This document shows positions 10,806 to 18,457 of a stretch of DNA of 64,000 bases, piece after piece. The notes beneath the pieces are model-generated. The model searched no databases. It worked only from the letters and a program-made list of their open reading frames with translations, and had not been told where the DNA came from. Made by a program: the position numbers and the translations under genes. How positions within the stretch are numbered: the first letter of the stretch is position 1; every line of letters begins with the position of its first letter. The DNA comes from Betaproteobacteria bacterium. Lineage in GTDB: Bacteria > Pseudomonadota > Gammaproteobacteria > Burkholderiales > Burkholderiaceae_A. The stretch is from NCBI GenBank assembly GCA_018970545.1, contig JAGWWC010000003.1, positions 32,088 through 96,087 on the forward strand, read 5' to 3'.

Positions 10806-11596
10806 CAGTGAACCTCTTGGTAACGATTAAATCGCCGTTCAAGACGGCGCAACAAAATGTCAATCAGCAAACCGACAAGGCCAATCGCGATCATGCCGGC
10901 CATCACAATCTGGGTCTGAATACTGGCCTGGCCCTTGACCATCATGTAGCCCACGCCACTGGAGGCCACAATCAACTCTGCGCCGACCAAGGATTGCCAG
11001 CCCAACCCCGCAGAAATCCGAAGGCCCGCCACGATCGAGGGAAGTGCCGCAGGAAAGAGCACCTGAGTCATCAGGCGAATAGGGCCTGCCCCCAACATTT
11101 TGGCGGCCTCAATGTACTTGCGGTCTACATAAATCGCGCCGCGATAGGTATTGATCAGAACCGGTGGAAATGCGCCCATGAAAATGACCAACGTGGGGCC
11201 GCCGATGCCGGTGCCAAACCACAGCGCTGCGAAGGGTACCCAGGCAATCGGTGCGATAAATCGAATGCTTTCAAAAATTGGGGTGACCAAAAGTTGAACG
11301 CCCCGGGACAAAGCCATCAACAATCCAAGCGGGATTCCAATCGCAACCGCAAGTAAAAATCCGTTCAGGAAGCGACGCAAACTCGACAGTAAGTGTTGCC
11401 CCAGCGCAAAGCCAGCAAATGGCTCTTGGGTCAGCCGAATAAACTGGAGTACGACTTCGTGCGGGGCCGGGAGAAATCGACGTGGGGTGATGCCTGAGAA
11501 GACCGCCAGATACCACACCCCAAGAAAAAGCAGCACTCCAACAAGCGACAGGCGCAGGGTCTGCTGCCAGCTATTGCTTGAATGATCAACAATCAT
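10805..11596 (-). CDS. ABC importer permease, second subunit
   Basis: SsuC/TauC-type permease of about 263 residues with several membrane segments and the typical coupling region (AKMLGAGPIRLMTQVLFPAA), in which an EAA-like loop contacts the ATPase. The ATG at 11596 is chosen because GGAGG lies 5 bases upstream and it overlaps the previous stop as ATGA; an ATG at 11608 is possible. It is the second of two adjacent permease genes, so the transporter is probably a heterodimer in the membrane, unlike the single-permease Tau systems. Confidence 0.87.
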   Translation of the reverse strand: MIVDHSSNSWQQTLRLSLVGVLLFLGVWYLAVFSGITPRRFLPAPHEVVLQFIRLTQEPFAGFALGQHLLSSLRRFLNGFLLAVAIGIPLGLLMALSRGVQLLVTPIFESIRFIAPIAWVPFAALWFGTGIGGPTLVIFMGAFPPVLINTYRGAIYVDRKYIEAAKMLGAGPIRLMTQVLFPAALPSIVAGLRISAGLGWQSLVGAELIVASSGVGYMMVKGQASIQTQIVMAGMIAIGLVGLLIDILLRRLERRFNRYQEVH

Positions 11597-12363
11597 ACCG
11601 GCCTCCATGGGATCGCCATGCGTTCAAGTCGGCCAAGAATGAATGTCATGAGCCAGCCGCACAAGGCCACAAAAACCATTCCCACTAAGATCATCGGCGG
11701 GTTGATGTCTTGGGCCGCCTGATTCAGGATTGAGCCCAATCCCAGCACGGCACCAACCAACTCTGACGCCACGAGTGTTGTCCACGATGCCTGAAGTGAC
11801 AGTCGCATGCCCGTAAAAATCATGGGCATGGCAGCGGGGATGAGCACCTCGAAGTAATACGCTCGGCCGCGAATACCCAACATGCGGGCTGCTTCGCGTT
11901 GCGGTACCTCGAGCGAGCGGATACCTGTGAACGTGTTGATCACCGACGGCACAAACGCAGCAACAAAAATCACCATCACTTTGGCGCTGTTTTCCAGCCC
12001 AAGCCAGACGATCGCCAGCGGGATCCAGGCGAGAGGAGGAATGGGTCTCAACGTCAAAAAAATCGGATTCACCAGCGCTTCGACTTTTCGACTGGCACCC
12101 ATGAAAATGCCCAGGGCAATTCCCAGAGCCGCAGAGATCGCAAAACTCAACGACACCAGGAGCACGCTCTGCACGATGTGTTGATGCAGTCGGCCGTTGC
12201 CATAGCCCTGAATCAGGATCTGACGAAATGCCTCAGCAGTCTGTGTGGGCGTCGGAAAACGCGTGGGCGAGATCCATTGCCACCACTCCGACACCGCGAA
12301 CCAGGCCAGCAGCGTGCCCAACAAAAACACAGGGGGGTAGAGATAACGTACAAAGGGCGGCAA
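11593..12363 (-). CDS. ABC importer permease, first subunit
   Basis: SsuC/TauC-type permease, about 256 residues, first gene of the operon running to 5762. It contains LRPIPPLAWIPLAIVWLG and the coupling loop AARMLGIRGRAYYFEVLIPAA. The start is placed at the TTG at 12361-12363 because AAGGAG lies 8 bases upstream (12372-12377) and the longer reading frame would begin inside the TTGACA of a promoter. It overlaps the second permease gene by four bases. Expression should be controlled by the operator and promoter at 12395-12445. Confidence 0.85.
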   Translation of the reverse strand: MPPFVRYLYPPVFLLGTLLAWFAVSEWWQWISPTRFPTPTQTAEAFRQILIQGYGNGRLHQHIVQSVLLVSLSFAISAALGIALGIFMGASRKVEALVNPIFLTLRPIPPLAWIPLAIVWLGLENSAKVMVIFVAAFVPSVINTFTGIRSLEVPQREAARMLGIRGRAYYFEVLIPAAMPMIFTGMRLSLQASWTTLVASELVGAVLGLGSILNQAAQDINPPMILVGMVFVALCGWLMTFILGRLERMAIPWRPV

Positions 12364-12394
12364 CGGCGAGACTCCTTCGGCGAGCGGTGGACCG

Positions 12395-12423
12395 ATCCTA
12401 GACGCGGGCCCCGCCCCTGTCAA
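12395..12423 (-). promoter_or_regulatory. Sigma70-type promoter for the importer-hpsN operon
   Basis: On the minus strand, a perfect -35 TTGACA (12418-12423) and a -10 TAGGAT (12395-12400) are 17 bases apart. It lies 31 bases before the TTG start of the first permease gene and its -35 directly abuts the palindromic operator at 12424-12445. The same layout is found before suyA. Confidence 0.75.
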
Positions 12424-12445
12424 CTAGGTCATATATATGACCTAG
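12424..12445. promoter_or_regulatory. Palindromic operator (22 bp, perfect dyad)
   Basis: A perfect 22-base palindrome with arms CTAGGTCATAT, core GTCATATATATGAC. It touches the -35 box of the minus-strand importer-hpsN promoter and sits 99 bases upstream of the iron alcohol dehydrogenase start. The same core recurs at the same place relative to the suyA promoter. The GntR-family regulator at 20744-21484 is the best candidate to bind it, either as repressor or activator. Confidence 0.75.
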
Positions 12446-12544
12446 ACTCCGCCCAGGGGAATCCGGAACAACCCTTGCCCCGCTGGTGGCGCAAAGCGCT
12501 GGCCAGGGGGCCTATCATGCCAATCGAATCGAGAGGAGCCGAGC

Positions 12545-13687
12545 ATGTCGCAGATCATCTATCTGAATCAGGTCCATATTGAATTTGGTGCCCTGAGCCA
12601 CCTGCAAAACAGTTGCGTACAACACAAAATTGACCATGCGCTGATCGTGACCGATCCCGGTATCAAGGCAGTCGGGATACTGGACAAGGTACTCCTTCAG
12701 TGCGCCGCAGCAGGACTTAAGGTTTCAGTTTTTGATCAGACACCCTCAAATCCGACTGAACGGGCCGTGCATGCTGCCCGCGCGATTTATGTTGAACAAG
12801 GCTGTAACGGCCTGATTGCTCTTGGCGGCGGCAGCGCCTTGGATTGCGCCAAAGGGGTCGCGATCGCCGTACATCATCCCGGACCCTTAAAGACCTATGC
12901 GACCATCGAAGGAGGCTCCACAAAAATTACTGCCAACTTACCGCCGCTCATCGCGATCCCCACAACGGCGGGCACCGGCAGTGAGGTCGCCCGCGGGGCC
13001 ATCATCATTGTTGAAGACGGCCGAAAGCTTGGATTTCACAACTGGCACCTGGTGCCGAAAACCGCCCTGCTGGACCCGGAACTCACCCTTGATTTGCCCC
13101 CAAAACTCACCGCTGCAACCGGCATGGATGCCATCACCCACTGCATGGAAACTTTTATCTCAGCAGCTTTCAATCCACCGGCAGACGGCATCGCCTTAGA
13201 CGGCTTAAGCCGAGGCTGGAGTTGCATCGAACGGGCGGTACGCGATGGAAAAGACCGCGAGGCACGGCTCAATATGATGAGCGCGAGCATGCAAGGTGCG
13301 ATGGCATTTCAAAAGGGATTGGGTTGCGTTCACTCGCTGAGCCACAGCCTGGGCGGCATCGATCCGCGGCTGCATCATGGCACGCTGAACGCAATCTTTT
13401 TGCCAGCAGTGCTGACGTTTAATCGTGAAGCGGAATCGGTCAAACGAGAATCGCGGATGCAACGCATGGCTGCCGTGATGGGGCTTGAAAATGCCAATGA
13501 CATTCCGCTGGCGGTCAAGGAGTTGAATGCGCGAATCGGACTGCCCAGTGGACTGGCGGCCCTCGGTGTAAAGGCAAACCAGTTCCCCGACATCATCCGC
13601 GGCGCGATGGCGGACCACTGCCATCCCACCAACCCACGGCCCGCTACCGCCGCCGACTACGAATCCCTGCTGGCGGCCTCGCTCTAA
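12545..13687 (+). CDS. Iron-containing alcohol dehydrogenase
   Basis: Group III (Fe-dependent) alcohol dehydrogenase, 380 residues. It has the cofactor motif GGGSALDCAKG near residue 98, IPTTAGTGSEV, and metal ligands in GMDAITHCMETF, GCVHSLSHSLGG and LHHGTLNA. The ATG at 12545 follows GAGAGGAG. It is divergent from the importer-hpsN operon and upstream of suyAB, with an operator on each side, so it belongs to the same regulon. Possible jobs are oxidation of DHPS to sulfolactaldehyde, or reduction of a sulfo-aldehyde; family members with sulfoacetaldehyde or sulfopropionaldehyde activity are known. The substrate is inference. Confidence 0.87.
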   Translation: MSQIIYLNQVHIEFGALSHLQNSCVQHKIDHALIVTDPGIKAVGILDKVLLQCAAAGLKVSVFDQTPSNPTERAVHAARAIYVEQGCNGLIALGGGSALDCAKGVAIAVHHPGPLKTYATIEGGSTKITANLPPLIAIPTTAGTGSEVARGAIIIVEDGRKLGFHNWHLVPKTALLDPELTLDLPPKLTAATGMDAITHCMETFISAAFNPPADGIALDGLSRGWSCIERAVRDGKDREARLNMMSASMQGAMAFQKGLGCVHSLSHSLGGIDPRLHHGTLNAIFLPAVLTFNREAESVKRESRMQRMAAVMGLENANDIPLAVKELNARIGLPSGLAALGVKANQFPDIIRGAMADHCHPTNPRPATAADYESLLAASL

Positions 13688-13693
13688 GCCCAA

Positions 13694-13711
13694 GGGGCCC
13701 GCCCGGGCCCC
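13694..13711. other. GC-rich hairpin after the iron alcohol dehydrogenase
   Basis: Arms GGGGCCCG (13694-13701) and CGGGCCCC (13704-13711) are separated by CC, 6 bases past the stop. No T run follows, since the suyA operator begins there. It may weakly end or stabilise the upstream transcript. Confidence 0.45.
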
Positions 13712-13731
13712 AAGTCATATATATGACCTAG
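13710..13731. promoter_or_regulatory. Palindromic operator upstream of suyA
   Basis: The same 22-base element as at 12424-12445 with two changes in the left arm; the 14-base core GTCATATATATGAC (13714-13727) and the right arm are identical. It ends on the base before the TTGACA of the suyA promoter, the same spacing as in the hpsN operon, so one regulator very probably controls both. Confidence 0.72.
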
Positions 13732-13761
13732 TTGACAGGGGGCCGGCCCGGCGACTAGCAT
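13732..13761 (+). promoter_or_regulatory. Sigma70-type promoter for suyAB
   Basis: -35 TTGACA at 13732-13737, 18-base G+C-rich spacer, -10 TAGCAT at 13756-13761. It is followed by a short leader and the ribosome site AAGGAG (13779-13784) before the suyA ATG at 13790. Confidence 0.75.
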
Positions 13762-13789
13762 GGATCCGTTGGCAGCCTAAGGAGCACAA

Positions 13790-14071
13790 ATGATTCACGT
13801 TGTATTGCATGACGCAAAAGACACGGTCGCCGTTGCAGTGGTGGAAGGCATTAAGCCCGGCGTGGAACTGAACGCCTGGATCATGGACGAGGATCGCACT
13901 GTCACGGTGAAAGCCATCCAGGAGATCCCCATCGGCCACAAGGTAGCCCTCAAGGACATGTCTGTGGGAGATACGGTCTTTAAGTACGGCATTGATATCG
14001 GCAAGGTGGTGGCCCCCATCAAAGCCGGAGAGCATGCCCACGTTCACAACATCAAGACCAAGCGCTGGTAA
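13790..14071 (+). CDS. suyA: (2R)-sulfolactate sulfo-lyase, small subunit SuyA
   Basis: Small (SAF/UxaA N-terminal-like) subunit of sulfolactate sulfo-lyase, 93 residues, the usual size. With SuyB it cleaves (R)-3-sulfolactate to pyruvate and sulfite in the cytoplasm. Phrases such as [25 protein letters not shown] and the ending VHNIKTKRW fit SuyA as I recall it. The ribosome site AAGGAG is well placed, and a TTGACA promoter with an adjacent operator lies upstream. SuyB follows after 26 bases. Altronate dehydratase small domain is the family alternative, but hpsN, slcC and comC nearby make sulfolactate by far the likelier substrate. Confidence 0.9.
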   Translation: MIHVVLHDAKDTVAVAVVEGIKPGVELNAWIMDEDRTVTVKAIQEIPIGHKVALKDMSVGDTVFKYGIDIGKVVAPIKAGEHAHVHNIKTKRW

Positions 14072-14097
14072 GCCGCGCAAAAAATAAAGGACCCATC

Positions 14098-15273
14098 ATG
14101 TCGGTTGTTTCAAAAAATACTACGTTCTGGGGCTATCGCCGCGATAACAAGCGTGTCGGTGTCCGCAATCACGTCATCATCCTTCCACTTGATGATCTCT
14201 CCAATGCTGCCGCAGAGGCCGTTGCAGTGGCCATCAAGGGCACCATGGCGATCCCCCATCCTTACGGACGCCTTCAATTTGGCCCGGACCTGGATCTCCA
14301 CTTTCAGACACTGATTGGCACCGGCTGCAACCCAAATGTTGCCGCGGTGGTGGTGATCGGCATTGAGGATGGCTGGACCAAGCGCGTTGTTGACGGAATC
14401 GCAGCGACTGGAAAGCCGGTTGTGGGATTTGGCATCGAGGGCCACGGCGATCACAACACCATCATGCGGGCCTCAAAAGCAGCGAAGGAATTTGTTCAGT
14501 ACGCCACCGGGTTACACCGGGTTGAGTGCCCGATCCAGGAGCTCTGGGTCTCCACCAAATGTGGTGAATCGGACACCACCTCAGGCTGCGGCGCCAATCC
14601 CACAGTGGGCAATGCCTTCGATAAATTACATCCGCTGGGCACCACCCTGGTCTTCGGCGAGACCTCAGAACTCACCGGGGGCGAGGCAATCGTGGCCGCC
14701 CGATGCGCCAATGACAAAGTCAGAGAACGGTTCATGTTCATGTTCAATCGCTACCAGGACATGATCAATCGCTGGAAGACCACGGATCTCTCCGAGTCGC
14801 AGCCCACCAAGGGCAACATCGCGGGCGGCCTGACCACCATTGAAGAAAAAGCGCTTGGCAATATTCAGAAAATCGGCAAGAAATGTACGGTGGACGGAGT
14901 TCTGGACAAGGCGGAAATCCCATCGCATGCCGGCCTCTGGTTTATGGACTCTTCCTCGGCGGCCGCTGAGATGGTCACACTTTGTGCCGCCTCGGGCTAT
15001 GTGGTGCATTTCTTTCCCACTGGCCAGGGCAATGTCATCGGTAACCCCATTCTTCCCGTGATCAAGCTTTGCGCGAACCCGCGGACGGTGCGGCTCATGT
15101 CCGAGCATATTGACGTGGATTGCTCGGGCCTCTTACAGCGCGAGATGACACTCGATCAAACGGGCGACAAGCTATTGGAGTGCATGATGGCCACCGCCAA
15201 TGGCCGCTGGACCGCTGCCGAGGCGCTCGGCCATCGAGAATTCGTGCTCACCCGGATCCACGAATCTGCATGA
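14098..15273 (+). CDS. suyB: (2R)-sulfolactate sulfo-lyase, large subunit SuyB
   Basis: Large subunit of sulfolactate sulfo-lyase, 391 residues, UxaA/altronate-dehydratase C-terminal family. It starts with the family opening [19 protein letters not shown] and includes [51 protein letters not shown] and [13 protein letters not shown]. Conserved cysteines in the CGESD...SGCGANPT region could ligate iron. It follows suyA after 26 bases with AAAGGA as ribosome site. Products are pyruvate for central metabolism and sulfite for oxidation by SoeABC or export. A hairpin terminator lies just past the stop. Confidence 0.92.
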   Translation: MSVVSKNTTFWGYRRDNKRVGVRNHVIILPLDDLSNAAAEAVAVAIKGTMAIPHPYGRLQFGPDLDLHFQTLIGTGCNPNVAAVVVIGIEDGWTKRVVDGIAATGKPVVGFGIEGHGDHNTIMRASKAAKEFVQYATGLHRVECPIQELWVSTKCGESDTTSGCGANPTVGNAFDKLHPLGTTLVFGETSELTGGEAIVAARCANDKVRERFMFMFNRYQDMINRWKTTDLSESQPTKGNIAGGLTTIEEKALGNIQKIGKKCTVDGVLDKAEIPSHAGLWFMDSSSAAAEMVTLCAASGYVVHFFPTGQGNVIGNPILPVIKLCANPRTVRLMSEHIDVDCSGLLQREMTLDQTGDKLLECMMATANGRWTAAEALGHREFVLTRIHESA

Positions 15274-15291
15274 GCCAATCTCATTGGCATG

Positions 15292-15321
15292 AAAAAGGGT
15301 CAGCGTGCTGACCCTTTTTTT
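15292..15321 (+). terminator. Intrinsic terminator after suyAB, overlapping the next start
   Basis: A run of A, arms GGGTCAG (15297-15303) and CTGACCC (15308-15314), a 4-base loop and then seven T. It is a textbook intrinsic terminator 18 bases after the suyB stop. The GTG start of the TauE-like gene (15305) lies in the loop and its likely ribosome site (AAGGG, 15295-15299) in the left arm. Confidence 0.8.
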
Positions 15322-16060
15322 AACGGCTTGTTTTGTTTTTCTTGGATATCTGACTTACGGCCTAACTGGGTTTGGTGCCTCAATCGTGGCACTGCCATTG
15401 ATCGTGCAATTCGTACCACTAAAAATTGCCGTCGCGCTGATGCTGGCGATGGATCTAGTAGCCGGTTTTCTTTTTGGCCTCAAAAACCGAAAAGACATTC
15501 AATTTCGAGAGGCCAGGCCGTTAATCATCTGGATGATGCTCGGCATGACACTGGGCGTGACCCTGCTGGTCAAGGCACCGGAGCCGCTGCTACTGGTGGT
15601 GCTCGGATTGTTTGCGGTGATGCAGAGTTTTCGGGGGCTGAGAACCCTATCGGCCCAATTCATTCCGATCGCTGACCACTGGCGGATGTTTTACGGAACC
15701 ATCGGTGGCGTCTTCTCTTCGCTCTTTGGCACCGGTGGCCCCCTCTACATTATTTATATTGCGCGACGACTGGCCTCTGAAGCGAGTCAGAGGGCGACGG
15801 TTGCATTTTTGATTTTTGTGGCAACACTCGGTCGGCTCGTGCTGTTTGTCATCGCCGGGCTCGTTTTTGATCCAAAGCTTGGGCCTTATCTGATGGTGTG
15901 CCTGCCGGTCAGTCTGCTGGGGGTGTACACCGGAAGCCAACTGCGACGTCGACTGCAGCTCAAACACCTTCGCCAGCTGGTCTGGCTGATTGTCGGCCTG
16001 GCGGGGATCTCTCTTTTGGTACGAAATCTCCCGAAACTCCCGGCACTCTGGGCCCTCTAA
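15305..16060 (+). CDS. TauE/SafE (TSUP) family anion exporter
   Basis: Inner-membrane protein of 251 residues with about eight hydrophobic segments, of the TauE/SafE family proposed to export sulfite or related anions. The repeated family pattern appears as GLTGFGASIVALPL near residue 19 and again as FSSLFGTGGPLYIIYIA near residue 138. The only usable start is the GTG at 15305, because an in-frame stop lies at 15290. That start sits in the hairpin that ends suyAB, so expression depends on read-through. Its place after suyAB argues for disposal of sulfite released by the lyase. Convergent with the dehydrogenase-like operon. Confidence 0.85.
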   Translation: MLTLFLTACFVFLGYLTYGLTGFGASIVALPLIVQFVPLKIAVALMLAMDLVAGFLFGLKNRKDIQFREARPLIIWMMLGMTLGVTLLVKAPEPLLLVVLGLFAVMQSFRGLRTLSAQFIPIADHWRMFYGTIGGVFSSLFGTGGPLYIIYIARRLASEASQRATVAFLIFVATLGRLVLFVIAGLVFDPKLGPYLMVCLPVSLLGVYTGSQLRRRLQLKHLRQLVWLIVGLAGISLLVRNLPKLPALWAL

Positions 16061-16111
16061 GGCACTGCGTGGACCGTTGCACATGCGGGGCTCGGCGCCG
16101 CACGTCCGCCA

Positions 16112-17839
16112 CTATGCCGCGGCGGGCTCAGCCTGAAGAATAGTCTCGCCGGGTTTCACGCGTGTAAATTGCACCGGGGTCCACTGAAGATCAAGATGGT
16201 CGTCCCGTGCACGAACGGTGGTGAAGGCAGACTGCTCCAAATGTCGAGTTTCAGGAAAGTCCTCCCGGTAATGAGCGCCCCGTGAATCCTCACGCGCTAA
16301 GGCGGCGGTAGCAATCACACGGCTGACATCAATCAGATTTCGCAAGTTAAGCCAGTCATGCCAAGACAGGTTAAAGGCGCGATCCGATTGCGCAAGCCCC
16401 ACGGAATGCAATCCTTGCGCCAGCATCTGAAGCTCGGTCTGGGCCTGCTGCAGATCTGTGCTGGAGCGAAGAATTCCGACCCGCTCCCACATCGTGGCGT
16501 AAAGCCGCTCACGAATTTCTTCCAAGCCTTTGCCTTGCTGTTGAAAAGGCCGCTCGTGCTGCGCAACGCTCTGTGCGATCGCCTGCTCATCTGCAGGAAC
16601 AAACTTTTGCTGCTGCTGGATCCATCGGGCCATACTCTCTCCGGCGATACCACCAAAGACCGTAGAGTTGGCAACGCCGTTTCCTCCGAGCCGGTTCGCA
16701 CCATGAACACCGCCGGTATCTTCGCCTGCGGCAAACAGGCCAGGAAGCTCAGTGCTGCAGTCTGGCGCAAAAACGACTCCTCCCATCATGTAGTGGGCAG
16801 TGGGTACCACCTCCACCAGGCCGCCTGCAAGATCAAAGCCACAGTCGGCACATCGCTCCACCATGCCTTTGAATGCCTTGCTGACATTTTCGGGGCCAAG
16901 ATGTGACATCTGGATGAATACGCCACCGTTGGGGGATGCACGGCCGGCGCGCATCTCTGAATAGATTGATCGGGATACGATATCGCGCGTAGCACGCTCA
17001 CCACGCGGATCATAGTGATGCATGAACCGCTCCCGTTGGCCGTTTAACAGATAGCCGCCCGCGCCGCGTAAGCCCTCTTCGATGACGGTACCCGTCATGC
17101 GTGTGCCACTTCCGGCGAGCAACCCCGTCGGATGAAACTGCACCATCTCCATATCACGCAACGCTAGGCCAGCCCGCAATGCCATTGCCAGACCATCACA
17201 GCTTTTGTCGCCCGAGGGGGTGTGATAGCGATACATCGTCGGGCCGCCTCCGGTTGCCAGCAAGACGGCCTTGGCGCGAACAAAAACAAACTCGCCATCG
17301 CGCATATCGATCATCAGGACTCCGGCCAGCTGCTGGCCATCTGCAGTCTTAATGAATTCGATGGCGCGATGCTCCTCCAGGCGTTGAATATTGCGGGCCC
17401 AGACCTGCTCGGCAAGCCGATTGATAATCTCAATGCCGGTCAGATCGCCTTTGTGAACCGTACGATCAAACGTCTGGCCAGCGAACGCTTTTTGATGAAT
17501 CGTGCCATCCGGATTGCGATCAAAAAAACAGCCCAGCTCGTTTTCGAGCTCGTGAATGCGCTCCACCGCCTTGGTGACCAGCGTCCAGGCCAACTCTTGA
17601 TCAGCAAGCCATTTACTGCCTTCGATGGTGTCCATGAAATGGCGTTCCACCGAATCCCCTTCGGCCAGGGCCACGTTATAACCCCCCTGGACCATTCGGG
17701 TGCAGCCACATTTACCCAGCAGCCCTTTCACTGCCACTGTGATCGAGGCCTGCGGGGCAAGTTGATGCGCGTGCAGCGCCGCAAACAGTCCGGCGCCACC
17801 AGCGCCCAGAATCAAGATATCCGTGGACTGAGTCCTCAT
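16112..17839 (-). CDS. Succinate dehydrogenase/fumarate reductase-like flavoprotein
   Basis: FAD subunit of an Sdh/Frd-type complex, 575 residues, last gene of the GntR-headed operon; its ATG overlaps the hydratase stop (ATGA). Seen: dinucleotide motif LGAGGAGLFAA, VQFHPTG, RATRDIVSRS with the catalytic Arg, TAHYMMGG, and ANRLGGNGVANS. Two departures stand out. The His that binds FAD covalently in SdhA/FrdA (RSHTVAA.GG) is replaced, by eye, with Cys (GCTRMVQGG). The stretch after HPTG is about six residues longer than in SdhA/FrdA and its TEG motif reads EEG. The substrate may therefore be a succinate analogue. 3-Sulfopropanoate is proposed from context; fumarate or succinate remain alternatives. 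Confidence 0.85.
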   Translation of the reverse strand: MRTQSTDILILGAGGAGLFAALHAHQLAPQASITVAVKGLLGKCGCTRMVQGGYNVALAEGDSVERHFMDTIEGSKWLADQELAWTLVTKAVERIHELENELGCFFDRNPDGTIHQKAFAGQTFDRTVHKGDLTGIEIINRLAEQVWARNIQRLEEHRAIEFIKTADGQQLAGVLMIDMRDGEFVFVRAKAVLLATGGGPTMYRYHTPSGDKSCDGLAMALRAGLALRDMEMVQFHPTGLLAGSGTRMTGTVIEEGLRGAGGYLLNGQRERFMHHYDPRGERATRDIVSRSIYSEMRAGRASPNGGVFIQMSHLGPENVSKAFKGMVERCADCGFDLAGGLVEVVPTAHYMMGGVVFAPDCSTELPGLFAAGEDTGGVHGANRLGGNGVANSTVFGGIAGESMARWIQQQQKFVPADEQAIAQSVAQHERPFQQQGKGLEEIRERLYATMWERVGILRSSTDLQQAQTELQMLAQGLHSVGLAQSDRAFNLSWHDWLNLRNLIDVSRVIATAALAREDSRGAHYREDFPETRHLEQSAFTTVRARDDHLDLQWTPVQFTRVKPGETILQAEPAAA

Positions 17840-18447
17840 CGGCCCACCCCGAGCTCTGCCAGCACCTTATCGCGCTGGGCTGCGGTATGAGCGCGAACCG
17901 TGTCGTAGAGGCTACCGCCGTGGCTGTCCATACCCACCAGCAAGGGCCCAAACTGCCGAATCCGAAAACGCCATAGCGATTCAGGATTCAGGTCGTCCAT
18001 ATCGACATCCTCAATCTGCTCGATCCAGGTCGTCTCCAGGGCGGCTGTTCCGCCAATGATCGCTAGATACGCGCCCCCCAGCTCGCCAAAGGCGGCCTTT
18101 GAGTCTTCGCGCATTCCCCCCTTGCCCACAATCAGCCGCACACCATATTGCGTCATGAGTGGCCGTGTAAACCGCTCCATCCGATCAGAAGTCGTGGTAC
18201 CCACGCATACCGCCGCATAGCCCGCCGGATACTGTGCGCTCACCGGCACCTTCTTGACATTCGGCGCAGTGTGAATCACCGCATGCCCCCGCAGATCAAA
18301 TTTGGTTTTGCGTCCACGATCAAAAAGGTGAATCTGTGTCGCATCTCGAATACCAAATAGCGTCTGCTCAAGCGTGACCGTGTCGTTGATGCGAAGCTGC
18401 CGAACTTGCGCTTCGGTAACTGGCATCTGAAAGGTGTGGTGGGCCAT
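17836..18447 (-). CDS. Class I fumarase/tartrate dehydratase-like beta subunit
   Basis: Small subunit (FumA C-terminal/TtdB-type) of a [4Fe-4S] hydratase, about 203 residues from the ATG at 18447. Typical features are RGHAVIHTAPNVKKV, CVGTTTSDRMERF and VGKGGM, with FGPLLVGMDSHGGSL near the C-terminus. It follows the alpha subunit after 10 bases and overlaps the flavoprotein start by ATGA. The enzyme class adds water to, or removes it from, fumarate, mesaconate or tartrate. Here it is encoded between the membrane and flavin subunits of a dehydrogenase complex, so its substrate is probably that complex's unsaturated product. Confidence 0.87.
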   Translation of the reverse strand: MAHHTFQMPVTEAQVRQLRINDTVTLEQTLFGIRDATQIHLFDRGRKTKFDLRGHAVIHTAPNVKKVPVSAQYPAGYAAVCVGTTTSDRMERFTRPLMTQYGVRLIVGKGGMREDSKAAFGELGGAYLAIIGGTAALETTWIEQIEDVDMDDLNPESLWRFRIRQFGPLLVGMDSHGGSLYDTVRAHTAAQRDKVLAELGVGR

Positions 18448-18457
18448 GGATTCTTTT

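Noticed and set aside
12364..12423. N-terminal extension of the first permease to a TTG at 12423
   Set aside because: That TTG is part of a perfect TTGACA -35 box with a matching -10; a TTG with AAGGAG upstream at 12363 gives the usual permease start.
11899..12582. Open frame of 227 codons covering the promoter region and the first permease
   Set aside because: It runs antisense to the permease, crosses the operator and promoter at 12395-12445 and overlaps the iron dehydrogenase start; the translation is Arg/Gln/His-rich with no domain.
13790..15273. Altronate dehydratase (UxaA)
   Set aside because: Same family, but it is split into a 93- and a 391-residue protein and surrounded by sulfolactate genes, as expected for SuyAB.
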